A stretch of DNA of 64,000 bases from Amborella trichopoda (taxonomy: Eukaryota > Streptophyta > Magnoliopsida > Amborellales > Amborellaceae). The stretch lies in assembly GCF_000471905.2 (NCBI RefSeq), contig NW_006496103.1, positions 541,552-605,551 on the forward strand, in the 5' to 3' direction. The notes beneath the pieces were generated by a model. That model had not been told where the DNA came from, searched no databases, and saw only the letters and a program-made list of their open reading frames with translations. How positions within the stretch are numbered: the first letter of the stretch is position 1; the number at the start of each line of letters is the position of its first letter. This document shows, in pieces, positions 1 through 12,198 of this stretch. Made by a program: the position numbers and the translations under genes.

Positions 1-91
1 TCAAGAAAAGTATAACTTAACAAGTTAAGAATCTAAATGATGTAATACAACTTGCATTGAGGATAATGCAAACAAATTTTTATGAAGTTAC

Positions 92-254
92 CAGTAATTA
101 AGGACAATAGAACCCGAATACTTGCAGGTATACTTGCTGTCAGGAATGGGCCGCCAACCGTGACTGGTATACATGACACTAGTTCAATGCTATTATTATC
201 TTCTGCATATACAAAGGCTGTTTCCTCTGCAATGGTCTTAGAAAGAACATATGC
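92..254 (-). CDS. Exon 4 of the DFR/ANR-like reductase (catalytic YxxxK)
   Basis: After an acceptor TTCATAG (AG at 256-255) the minus strand reads AYVLSKTIAEETAF, then ELVSCIPVTVGGPFLT and IRVLLSLITG, ending at a GT donor (91-90). YVLSK is the SDR catalytic Tyr-x-x-x-Lys, and the GPFLT stretch is characteristic of the DFR/ANR/CCR group. The reading frame is open across all 163 bases. The intron separating it from exon 3 is about 3.8 kb and contains an RTE LINE tail. The remaining C-terminal exons lie beyond position 1. Confidence 0.85.
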
Positions 255-2262
255 CTATGAAGAAAACTTGATCTTATCAGATATCAGAAATGATGGACTC
301 ATGGATCAAAACTCAAGCAGTATGTCGAGTACCTAACTGTTCAAAGGAATGCATATATTTTCAATACACAAGAACCATAATAAAGTGCACCAATCAGTAA
401 GTAAATGATCTTCTACCAATGTACGATTTTAACTTTTAAAAGTCACACATGACAAAAGCTGCGCTTACTAGAAACAGACCCCTGTGGCCATGATGGTCTG
501 ATGAAGTGAAACATTCTAGGAGAAACTTACAAAGATGCTGTTGTGAAATCATGAACACATTATAATCCTGGAAACTCAATAATGGCCAAATTTCTCACTT
601 CTTTTATCATAATTTCAAATGTAAAATCCCATTACATGGACACTGATGCACTAATAGATAATCTCTGAACAGTATTAAACCATGCAAGCATGAAATTATG
701 TACCTGAAGTTACGAATTAACAACTATATTTCAAATCTAAATCCTCACATGTTATCACGCATATTCAGTTCACAGTTTAATAAATAAAAAAGCAATAATA
801 AATTTTTGACGAATTGACCATCATAGGTTAGAAACATTCAAAGGTGAACTTCAGAATTGGATTAGCAAATCCTTGCACAGTTTTCTCAATAGCATCACAT
901 TCAAGAAGAAAATCATAAATTTTCTTCAAGGTTTACTTCCGATATAAATAAAAAAATCTCCTAAAAACTAGAATCACAAATTTGAAAGGAGCATACAATA
1001 AATGTAAGAATATAACATATCCCAAGGAATTTCCAAAAGTGTACAACATATTAGAGGAAACTAGTATAAAAAAAGAGTGAAAAAAAAAGCACACATCGTC
1101 TTCTATTTACCATCATTTAGTAGTTTCATATAAGGAGAAAACAAGTACAAGCTGGTGTCATAGAGAAGGGCACCACAGCCTTTGGCGTCGTTTGTGTGTG
1201 TGTGTGGGTGTGTGTGTGTGTGTGCATGTGTGTGATAGAGAGAGAGAGAGAAGCAACTAGACTTCTAGTTGCGTGCAATATTGTATAACAGGTAAGGATT
1301 TGGTCCTTACAACAAAGATAAAGTTCTTTATAACAATAATACAAAGGGAAAAGAAAACAAAAAATACAACACCCCCACCCCCAAAAAAAAAAAACACATT
1401 TTCTTTTCTACTCATAAAAGAAAAGGGAAAAGGGAAAAAAGTACAAGCTAGTGAGTATTTCAAATATAAAAACAAGATAGTATAGGCAATCAGATGTCCT
1501 AAGACCAAGGTCAGGATCAAAGAGAAGTACACTGCATACCATAATATGAAATACAAATACAAGATAATTCAGAAGAGATGATATGCTGGGACCAAGACCT
1601 GTACTCAAGGGAATTTCCCTATATAACAACATTTGCTAGGGTATGGACTGCCTTGTTTGCTTCAAGATATCCATTAAAGAAGAAACATAAAAATGAAATC
1701 CTTTGGAGGATCAAATCTGCATCTAAAATTCTAAATATATGCTGACTCCAATGTCACTCCAAACTGACTCTCTCAACTTAAAAGGATTGAGAAAACCAGT
1801 ACTCAGGCATATCATCCTGCCACCTCTCATCTCCGTCATTGACAATTCCTGCATAACAAGATTATATTTTGAACTTCCATTAATGTTCGAATTCATATGC
1901 ATACAAGGTGAAAATGCCAATCTCCTCTATGTCCTTAGAATTTAACATAAAACAAATAAACTGCCATTAGCCAGACTAAGACAGAGTATATAGAATACAA
2001 GTTTAGTAATAAAAAGAGTAGAGACGAGGAAGTAGTTAAGATTGACGGCACCAAAACGAGAATATTTTTGATATCTTACGTCAATAATTCAAGAAAATGG
2101 AGAAATTGAGGAAGATGTGGCATATAAAATTAGAGTTGGGTGGGCGAGGTGGACATGTGCAATTAAAGTCTTATGTGATTGCCGCCACATACCAATGAAG
2201 ATGAAGATAGGATAGTTGTGCACTAGCTTTCCTTTATGGGGAAGAATGTAACCCTAAACTCT
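255..2262 (-). other. Left part of reductase intron 3
   Basis: Non-coding A+T-rich sequence on both strands with no domain recognised. It holds a GT then GA microsatellite near 1190-1252 and A-rich runs near 1376-1440. Short ORFs here have no recognisable content. Confidence 0.6.
1190..1252. repeat. GT/GA compound microsatellite
   Basis: An interrupted run of TG dinucleotides is followed directly by a GA run inside the reductase intron. Confidence 0.9.
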
Positions 2263-2662
2263 GAGCTGTCAAAAAACAACATACCGATAGGAAGAGCATA
2301 GCTCAGATGAGGATGATGAGATGGATGAGTTACAAAACAAGAAGGGAAGGGATAGAATTTGCAATGAATACATTCGGAAAAAACTAGATGTGGCTCCAAA
2401 GGTATTAAGATGAAAGAAAGTAGACTTCAGTGGGCAGCGTTGGCCTAGTACAACACCTGTTAAGAGAGTGGGTTGGTTCAAATGGAAGATTAAAAAACTG
2501 CAAGGGTAAGCCTAAATGGACATGGTTGGAAGTATTAAGGAAAGATATGCAACTTAGAGCCTCACTGAGGTTATGGGCCTTGATAGAGCATAACAGTAGA
2601 CTAAGATTCGTGTAGCTGACTCCAAATAGTTGGAAAAACGCTTTGATGATGATGATGATAAA
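2263..2662 (+). mobile_element. RTE-clade LINE, 3' terminal fragment
   Basis: The plus strand encodes the C-terminal end of an RTE-type reverse transcriptase in shifted frames: AVKKQHTDRKSIAQMRMM then RWMS, next DRICNEYIRKKLDVAP after a frameshift near 2345, then GKPKWTWLEVLRKDMQL. These match the conserved end of RTE/BovB-like proteins. The copy finishes with a short GAT repeat (about 2645-2660), the tail type typical of RTE rather than the poly-A of L1. It is 5' truncated and carries frameshifts and stops, so it is dead. It lies inside the large intron of the reductase gene. Confidence 0.85.
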
Positions 2663-2679
2663 TAAACTGCCATTCATAT

Positions 2680-4090
2680 ACCCATCTTAAATTGATCAAG
2701 CTCTATCTGTGGCTCCCATTATAATCATTAATCTAGTCAATACCAAAACTATATCCCAAGATAATCCAACATGCTTAAACATTTTATCATCCTGGTGATC
2801 CACCCTAAGTTTTCTAAGCAAAATACACGTAAATATCCGAAGACTGGTAATTGACAAAAACAACATAATTTTGTCCTCAAATTGAGTGTAATTTGAACCC
2901 ATGAAGGATCATATCCATCATGATTCGAAGAAAGCCATGGAAATTAACAAAAGTGAGATATTTAAGATATGTTGCAATAAGGAAAAGAACAGTGGAGATT
3001 GAAAAATGCCAATGCTGTAGGTGAGCACATTTTGATCCACATAGGTGACTGGAACATGCACTTCAATTTAGGAAAAGTATGCTAAGACCATCTCATCTAT
3101 CACCATACAACACATTGATGGATAGATAAGCAAAATTATTATTGCTAGTAATTTTCTTAATGTCATTACTTGAGACAGGTAAAGAAGTCTTGTACCTTAG
3201 TGATCCAGTTTTGAATTTTGATGAGGTCTAGGATATTTATTCCTCAACGAGTCATTCTTTCCATCATGACTACAGGGGCTCTACTTTATAATAGAAAAAA
3301 TTGTGATAGGTTGCTATTGTTGTGGCAGGTGCACTTGCTAGAGGTGGTCTACGTTGTGAGGCTCTGTTCATGGACGGTGGGGAGCCATTGGATGACATCT
3401 TGTCATCTCTTTGACTAACATCACATGAATCTCGATTGGATTCCTCTTATCAAATTTTTTCATACCTTATCAACTTGACAAAAAAAAAAAAACACATATT
3501 TCAAAAATCTCAATAGTTTCAAAAGTTTGGTGAAGGAACACAAACTTGATTATATTATATTTTCTCTTGTCAATTTTTTGTATATCATTTATGTTATCCA
3601 TGTTTCCATCACTTACTACAATCACTTAGCGGCTTTCAATTATTCGCATTTGTTAAAAATAAAATTTCTACACCACTCATGCTCCCTCTAGTGGACTTTA
3701 GTCTACAAAATGAACATTCAAACTCTAACTGTCTGAAAAAGAAAATGACATTAACAGTCTAATCTGTAACAAAAAAAAAAAAAAAAAACAAGATCAACTG
3801 TTGCGAAATATATCACTGTAACCAAGGAAAAATAAAAATAAAAATAGAGTCAATATCGATCTTTAATCTACTTCTTGGAGTATGTCATTTAAACAAGAGA
3901 ATCAATTTTTTGATGCTCATTTTGTGCTTATCCACAGTCGCAGCGGCCATTCAATTAGAAAAACATTAGCATCTTTTTTCAATGATCATGCAAGATTCAC
4001 ATCCGAAATTTGGCAAATAAATTTCAGGATATAGCGCTATTCTAGGACTGGTTCCATGAAAATCTAATAGGCAGTGGGACCAGAAATTAC
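2680..4090. other. Intron sequence without recognised features
   Basis: A+T-rich DNA between the RTE remnant and exon 3. Homopolymer A runs occur near 3480 and 3770-3790. No protein similarity was recognised on either strand. Confidence 0.6.
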
Positions 4091-4307
4091 CATCCACGGG
4101 ACTTGGCATTCCAAACTTTATCAATGGAATTCGAACAAGACTCATCCACCAAGGGTCTCCAGCATCCTTCATCATCAATGGCAGATATGGTACTGATGGA
4201 AGATGTGAAGACCACCATCCTCACTGACTTAGCCCTAGAACAGGCTCCCAGAATGTTTAAGGCTCCTTTACTTGCAGTCTGAACCACCTTTGATTCAATG
4301 TAGTTCT
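4091..4307 (-). CDS. Exon 3 of the DFR/ANR-like reductase
   Basis: The minus strand encodes about 72 residues beginning ENYIESKVV, through VVFTSSISTISA, to DESCSNSIDKVWNAKSRGW. The TSS motif holds the catalytic serine region of the extended SDR family, and WRPLVDES followed by VWN is typical of the reductase branch. The acceptor is TTTTGCAG just upstream of 4307. The donor is GT at 4090-4089, leaving two bases of a Trp codon. No stop or frameshift is visible inside the exon. The downstream exon at 254-92 begins in a phase that does not fit this donor by one base, so either splicing is unusual or the gene is damaged. Confidence 0.85.
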
Positions 4308-5880
4308 CTGCAAAATGAAGCATACAATGACAATAATCAACATATGCATAGCCAATATATACATGCATAGGCAAGTTCTATGCATAGTCAAGTAGTTATA
4401 GATATGGGTAATGCTGAAGTGGAGTGTCATCCCAACATATGATGTTGCAGCCTCCCTGCGTTGGGATAGGTGGGCAGGATGACATGCATGCCCTTTTAGT
4501 GAAGCAATTGATAATGGCTTCACATGAAGGATGATGCAGTCACATCTACACTCTCTAGTGCAGGACACCTGATGAGTGCGCACATAGTAAGCCAATGTAC
4601 AACATTGAGATTGCTCCAAATTTTGACATATGTCACACATTCTAGAGTCCAGACTATTGTTTAGTGACGTACCCAATACTACAAAATCTTTGAAGCCTCA
4701 AGTCTTTTCTACAATCCTAGAAAAAACATCAGTCTTTTCCATAGACAAGCAAATCAATAAAAGGCAATTGGATCAGTTTCTTTTGGAAGGAGTCAGAATG
4801 CTCCAAGAAAGATATTGTGCAACTGAATTTCTAACATAGAGTGAAAGTTCTCTTGCTCTTGCCTTTGTTGATAAGTTACTTTCACTCTTCCTATGTTAGG
4901 CTTTTCTAGAAATGCTAATGGAATTTCAAATCCTCTCTCCCTCTCTCGTATACATGCACAAAAAATTTATTGGACAGATTGTAAATGAACAAAGTCTATT
5001 GGACAAAAATTACAGAAAAGGTCCCAACTTTTTGGAAATATTGCAGCCAGTTTCCATGAAATTGGAGCTTGTCCTGTCAACCATCTCTAACTGTGCTAAG
5101 AGGACTTTGATAAGGCTGTCACAATGCTCAATTCAGAGACCCTTGTTGTCCAACAGAGGCTAATGCCCAACTTGCATCTATTTGGCCCAAAATCCTAGGA
5201 AAACATCTTCGGATATTCTCATTTGGTCCCCAATAATCAATTGTCACCTGCTGACCCTAGATTTCCTTTAGCAACTCCAAATAAGTACATCTTAAGAGAA
5301 GGATTCCAATCAAAAGGAACCCATATACATTTATGCTTCATTTGAGATCAGAGGACCCATGAAAACTCATCCTGTCAAATGATAATGATGGGCATGTCCT
5401 TTTCTACAAAAACCGTATTCTTCTCATACCACATGAGCTAAACAATAGTGACAATAAAAACAGCAGAACATGATAAAATACTGCGATCATGCCCCGCCCA
5501 TTGAAGAATTTAAGCATTCTTCACTCTGAGATTTCTTTGCATTTAATACAGGAGGCAATCCACTTTTTCCACTATCATCATAAACAAAAGACAAATGTTG
5601 GGGAGTATCAAGCCTCTGCCATTCAAATGATCAATGATCCTAATTTTGTTGTGCTTAGATTCCATGCAGCAAGCTGCTCACGATTCCAACACGCAAAGCA
5701 ATCCATCAACATTTTTTCCGATATTAACATTTAACAAGACATACTAGAGGGTTGATTCTAAGAAAGTACAAGTTAAAAAATTCGTCACCATTAATTTCTC
5801 AAAATTGGCATGCTCACCATACGCACAGTAAACTTCAAAGTTCTCTGTCTGTTCATTCCTTTAAATGGTTTTATTCACCA
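4308..5880. other. Intron sequence upstream of exon 3
   Basis: Both strands were scanned for the missing second exon of the reductase and nothing convincing was found. Short ORFs lack recognisable motifs. Confidence 0.5.
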
Positions 5881-6689
<809 letters not shown>

Positions 6690-6840
6690 CTTTAACACAT
6701 TTGTTCCACTGCCAATGGCTTGTGGTTTTCTGTAACTTGAGCTTCTGACCTTTCCAAAACAACTCAACAAGAACTTCAGGGCCAGGTTGACTAATATTAC
6801 CAGCCTCCATTTTATTCAGAGAGAGACTTTCAGGACCAGT
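6690..6840 (-). pseudogene. Possible degraded exon 2 of the reductase gene
   Basis: The family expects a second exon carrying roughly a WKxxxRLRLF..ADL...GSFDEAVKGC stretch. On the minus strand, positions of about 6770-6700 read FWKGQKLKLQ and then drift. At nucleotide level the segment after it can be aligned loosely with the expected sequence only if several small deletions are allowed, and it runs straight into a CT microsatellite. No convincing intact exon 2 was found anywhere between 4308 and 7161, though the 38-base gap at 5903-5940 and its flanking microsatellites could hide part of one. This call is an inference from weak similarity. Confidence 0.25.
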
Positions 6841-7161
6841 GATCAAACAATGGTATGGGTATGGCAGAGGAAGAAGAAATGAGGATGCATAAATAAACGT
6901 GTGGCTTACCTGGTTGTAGCGATTCAGTAGCATTGAAATGCATGGGTGCGGCCACATGATAGACTCCAATACACCCCTTCACTGCTTCGTCAGCTCCCCT
7001 CTTCCTCTAATTTCGATTCGAAAACCTTCAGTCTCTCACTACTCGCGTCAAAACACCACAACTCATGGCCCTTCCCTGCACATCACATACCTAATCAATA
7101 TCTCTCTCCCTCTCTCTCTGTGGAAAAAGAAGGCAGAAAGAGAGAAATGGGGGTGACCCAC

Positions 7162-7276
7162 CAAGGTCCCTGAGGGTAGCATGAACGTAATAGCCTCTTC
7201 GTAAGAGGAGTTGGACCAGGCACGAACCAATGTACCCGTTTGCTCCAGTTACACAGTATGTATTGGAAGCAGTCAT
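7162..7276 (-). CDS. Exon 1 of a DFR/ANR-like NAD(P)-dependent reductase
   Basis: Read on the minus strand from an ATG at 7276, the exon encodes about 38 residues with the Rossmann-fold dinucleotide-binding motif [10 protein letters not shown] followed by HATLRDL. This is the usual N-terminus of the extended short-chain dehydrogenases that include dihydroflavonol reductase, anthocyanidin reductase and cinnamoyl-CoA reductase. An upstream in-frame ATG five codons earlier is possible, but the later one gives the usual short leader before the motif. The exon ends one base into a codon at a GT donor (7161-7160), the position expected in this family. From memory the sequence looks closest to the uncharacterised DFR-like branch rather than to true DFR; substrate cannot be predicted. 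Exons 3 and 4 lie further left at 4307-4091 and 254-92; the last exons are outside the window. Confidence 0.8.
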
Positions 7277-7297
7277 GGTTCCCTTTCTCACTCCTCC

Positions 7298-7420
7298 ACC
7301 TCTACCTGCTCACCCATTTTGTTCATGCTTTCCTCCACCTACCTGCCCTCCCATTTACTTCATGCTCTCCTCCACCAACCTGCTCTCCCATTTACTTTAT
7401 GCTTTCCTCCGCATTCCTAG
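7298..7420. repeat. Minisatellite, about 40-bp unit, three copies
   Basis: Three adjacent units share CCCATTT, TTCATGCT or TTTATGCT, and TCCTCCACC, with a spacing of about 40 bases. The array sits immediately upstream of the reductase start codon on its minus strand, so it would lie in the promoter or 5' UTR region. Confidence 0.75.
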
Positions 7421-7566
7421 GAAATAACGCTATCACTCTCCGCAGTTTGTACTTTTGTCCAATGTTAAGGCCTCTGTCTACGCCACTTTGTACTTGCCCA
7501 CATTACGCGACTTTGTCCTTGCCCACACTTTACGCCTTTATCGTTCAAGTCAAGTACAAACAACGG

Positions 7567-7905
7567 GCGGGCTTGGTCCGGCTTGCGCTTGGCCAAGGCA
7601 GGCCCTAGTCCCCACACACCAGGCCAACCGGGCCAAAAGGGCCTTGGCCCAATCCCGTCCCTAGCTCTATTAGGGCCAGGCCAGGCCAGGCCAAAACAAA
7701 TAGAATTGAAAAAACTAAAAATAAACAAAATAAGACAAGAATGTCAGGTCGATTTGAAACATGCTAGCCTTGGCCCGAGCCTACCCTCGAGCTGTGGTTG
7801 CCTGGCCTTGGGCCAGCCCTAGAGCCACGAGCCACTTATCATGGCCTACGCTCAAGTTTTATAGGGTCAAACTAATTGGGCCCGACCGGGCCAGGCCACT
7901 GGATC
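7567..7905. repeat. GGCC-rich degenerate palindromic repeat block
   Basis: The motifs GGGCC, GGCCAGGCC and GGCCCGG and their complements recur over about 340 bases, in contrast to the A+T-rich surroundings. The right edge reads CAATTCCCACCCCTA, which resembles the end of short plant MITEs, but I could not pair it with a clear left terminal repeat. It could be a MITE or a simple-sequence expansion. Confidence 0.5.
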
Positions 7906-8156
7906 AATTCCCACCCCTAAATTCCACAACTGTCAGCTAACATGTAAACTTGTTTCACGGTGCAATTTAGGGTAAGGAATAAATGCATCCTAAATAAATG
8001 TTTTAGGCCCATGGTCCTTACCAAGTGTCAACCTTATAGAATGCAAATAAGTTGAATTTTTAAATATTGTTAAAAAAAAAAATTTTGTGTCGAGAATAGT
8101 CGTCATGGTCGAAAAAAATATTTTTACTACTAATTAAAATTTAAAGTTATAATTAA

Positions 8157-8532
8157 GGGTGAGATTGCCTCCTTGTACGGTAGAAGTAAGGCACCGTCTA
8201 CATTTGCTCTAAGATGTCTTTCTAGTGTCAGAAATCTTATGAGGGTTAAAAAATCTACTTTCATACCTAGTTATAAAATTCAAAATTTCAAAAATGATAA
8301 AAATCAATAAACACCTGAAAATCTTCAAAATAAATGGTCCAGAGAACTTGTTACAATATGCACTATTTTTTGGATTTGGAATTCTTTTTTTCTTCATGTC
8401 CATATATCTTGAAGTTGAAATGATCAATTAGAGGGTTCTACAATTCCGGAACACTCTTTTTTTTTTTTAGGTTTTTTGCTGTGCACCTTACCTTAATAGC
8501 ATTAGGTAGCAACCTTTATATTAACTTTTTCC
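8157..8532. mobile_element. MITE, copy a of the GGGTG-type family
   Basis: A non-coding element of about 375 bp begins GGGTGAGATTGC and ends in AACTTTTTCC. The interior shares blocks with the better preserved copies at 45902 and 61292: a TATAAAATT-like run, a GGTCCAGA/GACGGTCC box, and a TGATCAATT box preceded by a TTGAAGTTGAAATGA-like stretch. Target-site duplication is not clear. Family assignment is from alignment by eye. Confidence 0.55.
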
Positions 8533-8542
8533 ATTCTTAAAA

Positions 8543-8947
8543 GGGTGAGGTTTGCATATGATTGCAACCCTAAACAATCAAAACAAGGTGCAATTTCAAA
8601 ATTCGTCATAAGATGCAATTTGGGTGTCGAAAAATTTGAAGACAGCCCAAGAATCTAGGGCCCAAGAATCCATTTTTATCTCTTGTTATAAAAATTTAAA
8701 CTCCAAAAAATGGTTCAAATCATGTACATCTATAAATACACATAAATAATGGACGGTCCAGATAATGCCCTTTTATATGTACTATTTTCAAGATTTGAAT
8801 CTTAGTTTCTCCTCATATTCGTACATCTCGATGTTGAAATGATCAATTCGATGGTTGTCCAACTTCAAAATAGTATTTCTGATAGGTTTTTGAGGTGTTC
8901 TTAGTTCTTCAATTTACGGTTTCAACCTTATATGAACTTTTTTTTCC
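8543..8947. mobile_element. MITE, copy b, directly adjacent to copy a
   Basis: It starts GGGTGAGGTTTGC, contains CTAAACAATCAAAAC near its left end, carries the same interior boxes (GGACGGTCCAGA, ATGATCAATTCGA), and ends in a T run plus CC. Only about 10 bases separate it from copy a. The flanks share CTTAAAA, a possible remnant of a target-site duplication. It lies in the same orientation as copy a. Confidence 0.55.
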
Positions 8948-9115
8948 TTAAAATATGTACTATTTTTTAGACTTGAAATATGTTCTTTTCTATCCTTATA
9001 TCTTAGGGTCAAGACAATTAACTCAAGGGTTTTTTGATGTCGAAACAACCATTTCGTAAGATTTTTTGATGTGCACCTTGCTTCTACAAATAAAATTAAT
9101 ACCTTATTCAACCTT
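8948..9115. mobile_element. MITE, partial copy c
   Basis: The right half of the same family is recognisable: ATGTACTATTTTT, a diverged GACAATTAACTCAAGG box and GATGTGCACCTTGC. The left half is missing, giving two and a half copies head-to-tail between 8157 and 9115. Confidence 0.45.
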
Positions 9116-10100
9116 TTTAAATTTTAAATCTATAAAACTATTTATTTTTGGAAAATGGTTTGATAGGGCTGCAGCACTGAGTAAAGCCTCACCCCACAAC
9201 TCATCGAAAATTGTAACTCAAGCATCGGAAAACCTTTACATCAATAATCTCGGATTGAATATTATGGTTGTAAAGAAAAATTAGGATTTCAAGCTCTAAG
9301 AATAGCGTAGATTGTAACAAATAATCTAGACTGTTCATTTTTCCTTAAAAATAAGTGTTCATAGATCCGCAAGATTTATATATTTTATGAGTTTCAAATT
9401 ATATTGTCAGTGTTGGAAATTGATGTTAGAGCCGTCATGAAGATTTTTGTTGCTGAAAGTGCTTTCTGGATAAAGATTCGAGATGAGGCTTTACTTTGTT
9501 TTCATAAAGCCATTATTTTTTGTTTGAGGAAGTAACATTCACCCCTAGTTTTGGGGTGTCCCAAAATCCGAAAATGTTTATTTTGGATTTTGAGTCCAAC
9601 AACCGCAATTCAAATATGAACACTTTGTCTTGGAGTAAAATGTCTTATAGCTCACTCCTCCATCATCTACAACTTCACATAATAAGAAGTTAGCACGTTG
9701 GCGAGTATCAATATAGGCTCACCATAAAATTGAAAATAAATCGGTTTTACTTCAAAAAGTAAAATGAAAAAGTTGGATAAAAATATGAATCGGCAAAAAT
9801 ACTCTCTATAAAGATATCGTTCATATATCAGGTTAGGCTCTAAAAATCGGAGTGAAAAAAAAAGATAAGTTTGAAATTTTAAAAATAAAAATATACCACA
9901 GCCATCAATAACTAATTCATCCATAAAAATTTTACTAAATTAATATAATTAAACTAATCCATTTAAATGTCTCATGAGTTTTGACTCTCATCCCATCATC
10001 CAAAATTAAAAATAAAATTTACTAGAAAGATTCGAAAATTCAAAATCAAAGATAAGGAATGCTTCAAAAAATCCACCATAAATTTCTCATTAAATGTGGT
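9116..10100. other. A+T-rich sequence, nothing recognised
   Basis: No coding similarity, terminal repeat or tandem structure was recognised in this stretch. Confidence 0.5.
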
Positions 10101-10103
10101 AAG

Positions 10104-10193
10104 CTAACTATAGCAAAAAAAAAAAAAAAAGGCACTAGTTTAGACTTTGGAACTATAGCAAAAAAAAAAAAAGGCACTAGTTTAGACTTTGGA
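10104..10193. repeat. Short tandem duplication, about 45 bp, two copies
   Basis: Two adjacent copies each read AACTATAGC, a run of A bases of different length, then GGCACTAGTTTAGACTTTGG. Confidence 0.85.
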
Positions 10194-10339
10194 GTGAGAG
10201 GAAGAGGAACAAGAGATGCTGCATTTGAGGGAGAGGGAGGGCCCAATTGATGCAACAATTGGGCCCAATTGATACATTAGCTCCTTTCATACTCGTGCCC
10301 CAACCCGCTCTCTCAAAAAATGGCTTAATGCAATAGAGA

Positions 10340-11280
10340 TAGAGAGAGAGATGATGCCCTGAAGATGGAGTTTTTGCCTAAGGTGTTCATAGATTGTTCT
10401 TTCGTAGAGGATATTAGCTCTAGTACAAGTACGGTAATTGTGGGTTCCTTCTCCCTCCCGTCTAATGAGGTCTTCAGCTTGGGAGATTGGGTCAGAAGGG
10501 GGTGAGGTTTGTCGTATCTGCCAGATGTACGTTTTTTTGGTTTTAATAAGGTGGTTTTCTTTTTTAAAACCACGGAGGAGGTTAATTTTGTGCTTTCCCT
10601 ATCCCGTTTTGCGAGAGTTCGTGAAAAATTGTTGTCTTTGACACCTTGGAGTCTTTCTGCTCATGGATCATTGGCGGAGAAAGAACAGGTTTGGGTTACT
10701 TTTCGAGGTATACCTTAACTTGCCCAAAAATTGGCAATTTTTCAAAAATTAACAAATATGTGTGGCTCTTACTGCAATATTGACTAGATTCTCTTGAAGG
10801 AGGGCCCAATTGATCTAGTGCATGTTAAGCTGTAGCGTTCGGTGAGGGACTCTTTTCCATCCAAGATTCATTTACAAGTAGGGCCAAATAGTTTATAATA
10901 GACGTAGCTATTGAGAAGACTGGTCCTAGTACTGCCAAGGTATCAGTTTCTTTGAATGAAAAAATGATTGGCAAGGATGAGGGGTGGATGCTTGCAAGTC
11001 ATGACAAGACTCATAAGTTTTCTCATGGCGTGGGGTTGTAGAATCAAAGTCTCAGGGGGGTTGCTAATCACCATAATTCAGTGTGAAAGAAAACACGTGG
11101 CACAAATCTAAATGGATACAGGTGGGCCGTTTTCCTGGGAATACCTTTGACTATTTACTACTGCCCAAGCCTCTTAATAGTTGTGCCATGCGTCTTGCAA
11201 GTGTTGTGGGTAGTCCTTCGGGTCCACCAAATCTGGCCCTCTAACAATCTTGTTTTAAGGCGGCGGAGCAGATCTTTCAT
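10340..11280 (+). pseudogene. LINE ORF1, DUF4283-like N-terminal region
   Basis: Broken frames contain VEDISSSTSTVIVGSFSLP, KTTEEVNFVLSLSRFARVR, TPWSLSAHGSLAEKEQ and VWVTFRGIP, followed by MRLASVVGSP. This is the order seen in the DUF4283 domain that begins ORF1 of many plant L1 LINEs (a hydrophobic core, a PW motif, a VWV..GIP motif, then a L..IAS.IG.P motif). Several stops and frame changes interrupt it. It is recognised by pattern only. Confidence 0.6.
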
Positions 11281-12198
11281 TTGAATACGGACTGCCATGC
11301 AACATGTGTTGGAAGGATGGACTTAGGAAAGGAAACGTGCCTGTCTCCAAGGAGTGATTACTCGAAAGTCAATGATCAAGGGTATCCTTTCGATATTCCC
11401 TCTGGGAAGGCGTCTTTTACACTCCTGTGTTCCTCTCTACCACCTGAGATAGAAAACCACCGGAGTTATCTGCCGATCTCAAGTAAGAGTTTCCCTGTGG
11501 TGGTGCTGCTCTGGTGGGCAGTGGTATTTAAGATGATGTTTCTCCTGTCTCGAAGCGCTGTGAGGAAGAACAAGATTTCGCGAACGTTTCCTCAAGAACC
11601 TTTCAATCCATTGGCGGTGATTATGCTCGATAATTCTCTGGAGGACCCTCAAGAAGATGCGCCCATGGGGGATGATGGTTTAATGGCGGAGATGTTTCTG
11701 ACATATGAGGTGGTGCATAGAGAGAAGCAGATTAACCCAGTTTTAGATGAGGCCAACTCTAAGGCAATGGTGATAGCAGAAGGGGATCAGCCTTTGTATA
11801 TGATCCTCGAAGAAGGCTTGTTGTTTATAGGGTCAGAAGAAGAGATTGTAGCGATTGGCGACAAAGAGATGATGGGTGGGGATGCAATTGTGGGGCCTTT
11901 AGAAGGGCTGGACCAAGAAGTTCCTGGTGACGCTAATGCTAATGCTGATGGGGTACTTGGTGACGGTATTTCTGGTGAAGATGCTAATGGTAAGAGTGCC
12001 CTTGTGAATGGTGTTATCTTGGATGGTGCGATGGGTGAATTGAATGATGAAATGAATAAATCTGATGCTTTTGAAGCTGCTGATGGAATGGTGTGTGATG
12101 ATGTTATTGCCGGGATGGTTGGGGATGTGGTTAATTTAATCAAGGACAGTCTGATCAATTTTGTTTTTCAGAGATGCAATTCTCTAATCTCCATGTAA
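11281..12198 (+). pseudogene. LINE ORF1 C-terminal acidic region (305-codon open frame)
   Basis: This is the longest open frame of the LINE. It follows the DUF4283-like part and has a low-complexity acidic second half rich in Gly, Asp, Ala and Met, as is common in the variable tail of plant LINE ORF1. A CHATCVG fragment near the start may be the trace of a zinc knuckle. The last 18 or so codons (from about 12144) are read from the inverted segment, so the natural C-terminus is lost and the frame is a chimera. The start codon is simply the first ATG after a stop and is unlikely to be the original one. I do not consider it an independent host gene. Confidence 0.55.

Noticed and set aside
7465-7728. 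Minus-strand frame of 87 codons
   Set aside because: Reads through the GGCC-rich palindromic block; Gly/Pro/Ala composition reflects the repeat.
11787-12158. 123-codon minus-strand frame rich in Ser, Pro and Ile
   Set aside because: It is the complement of the acidic low-complexity LINE ORF1 tail.
11281-12198. Possible novel 305-residue host protein
   Set aside because: Its position between LINE ORF1 and RT, its variable acidic character and a C-terminus read from the inverted segment fit a decayed LINE ORF1 better.
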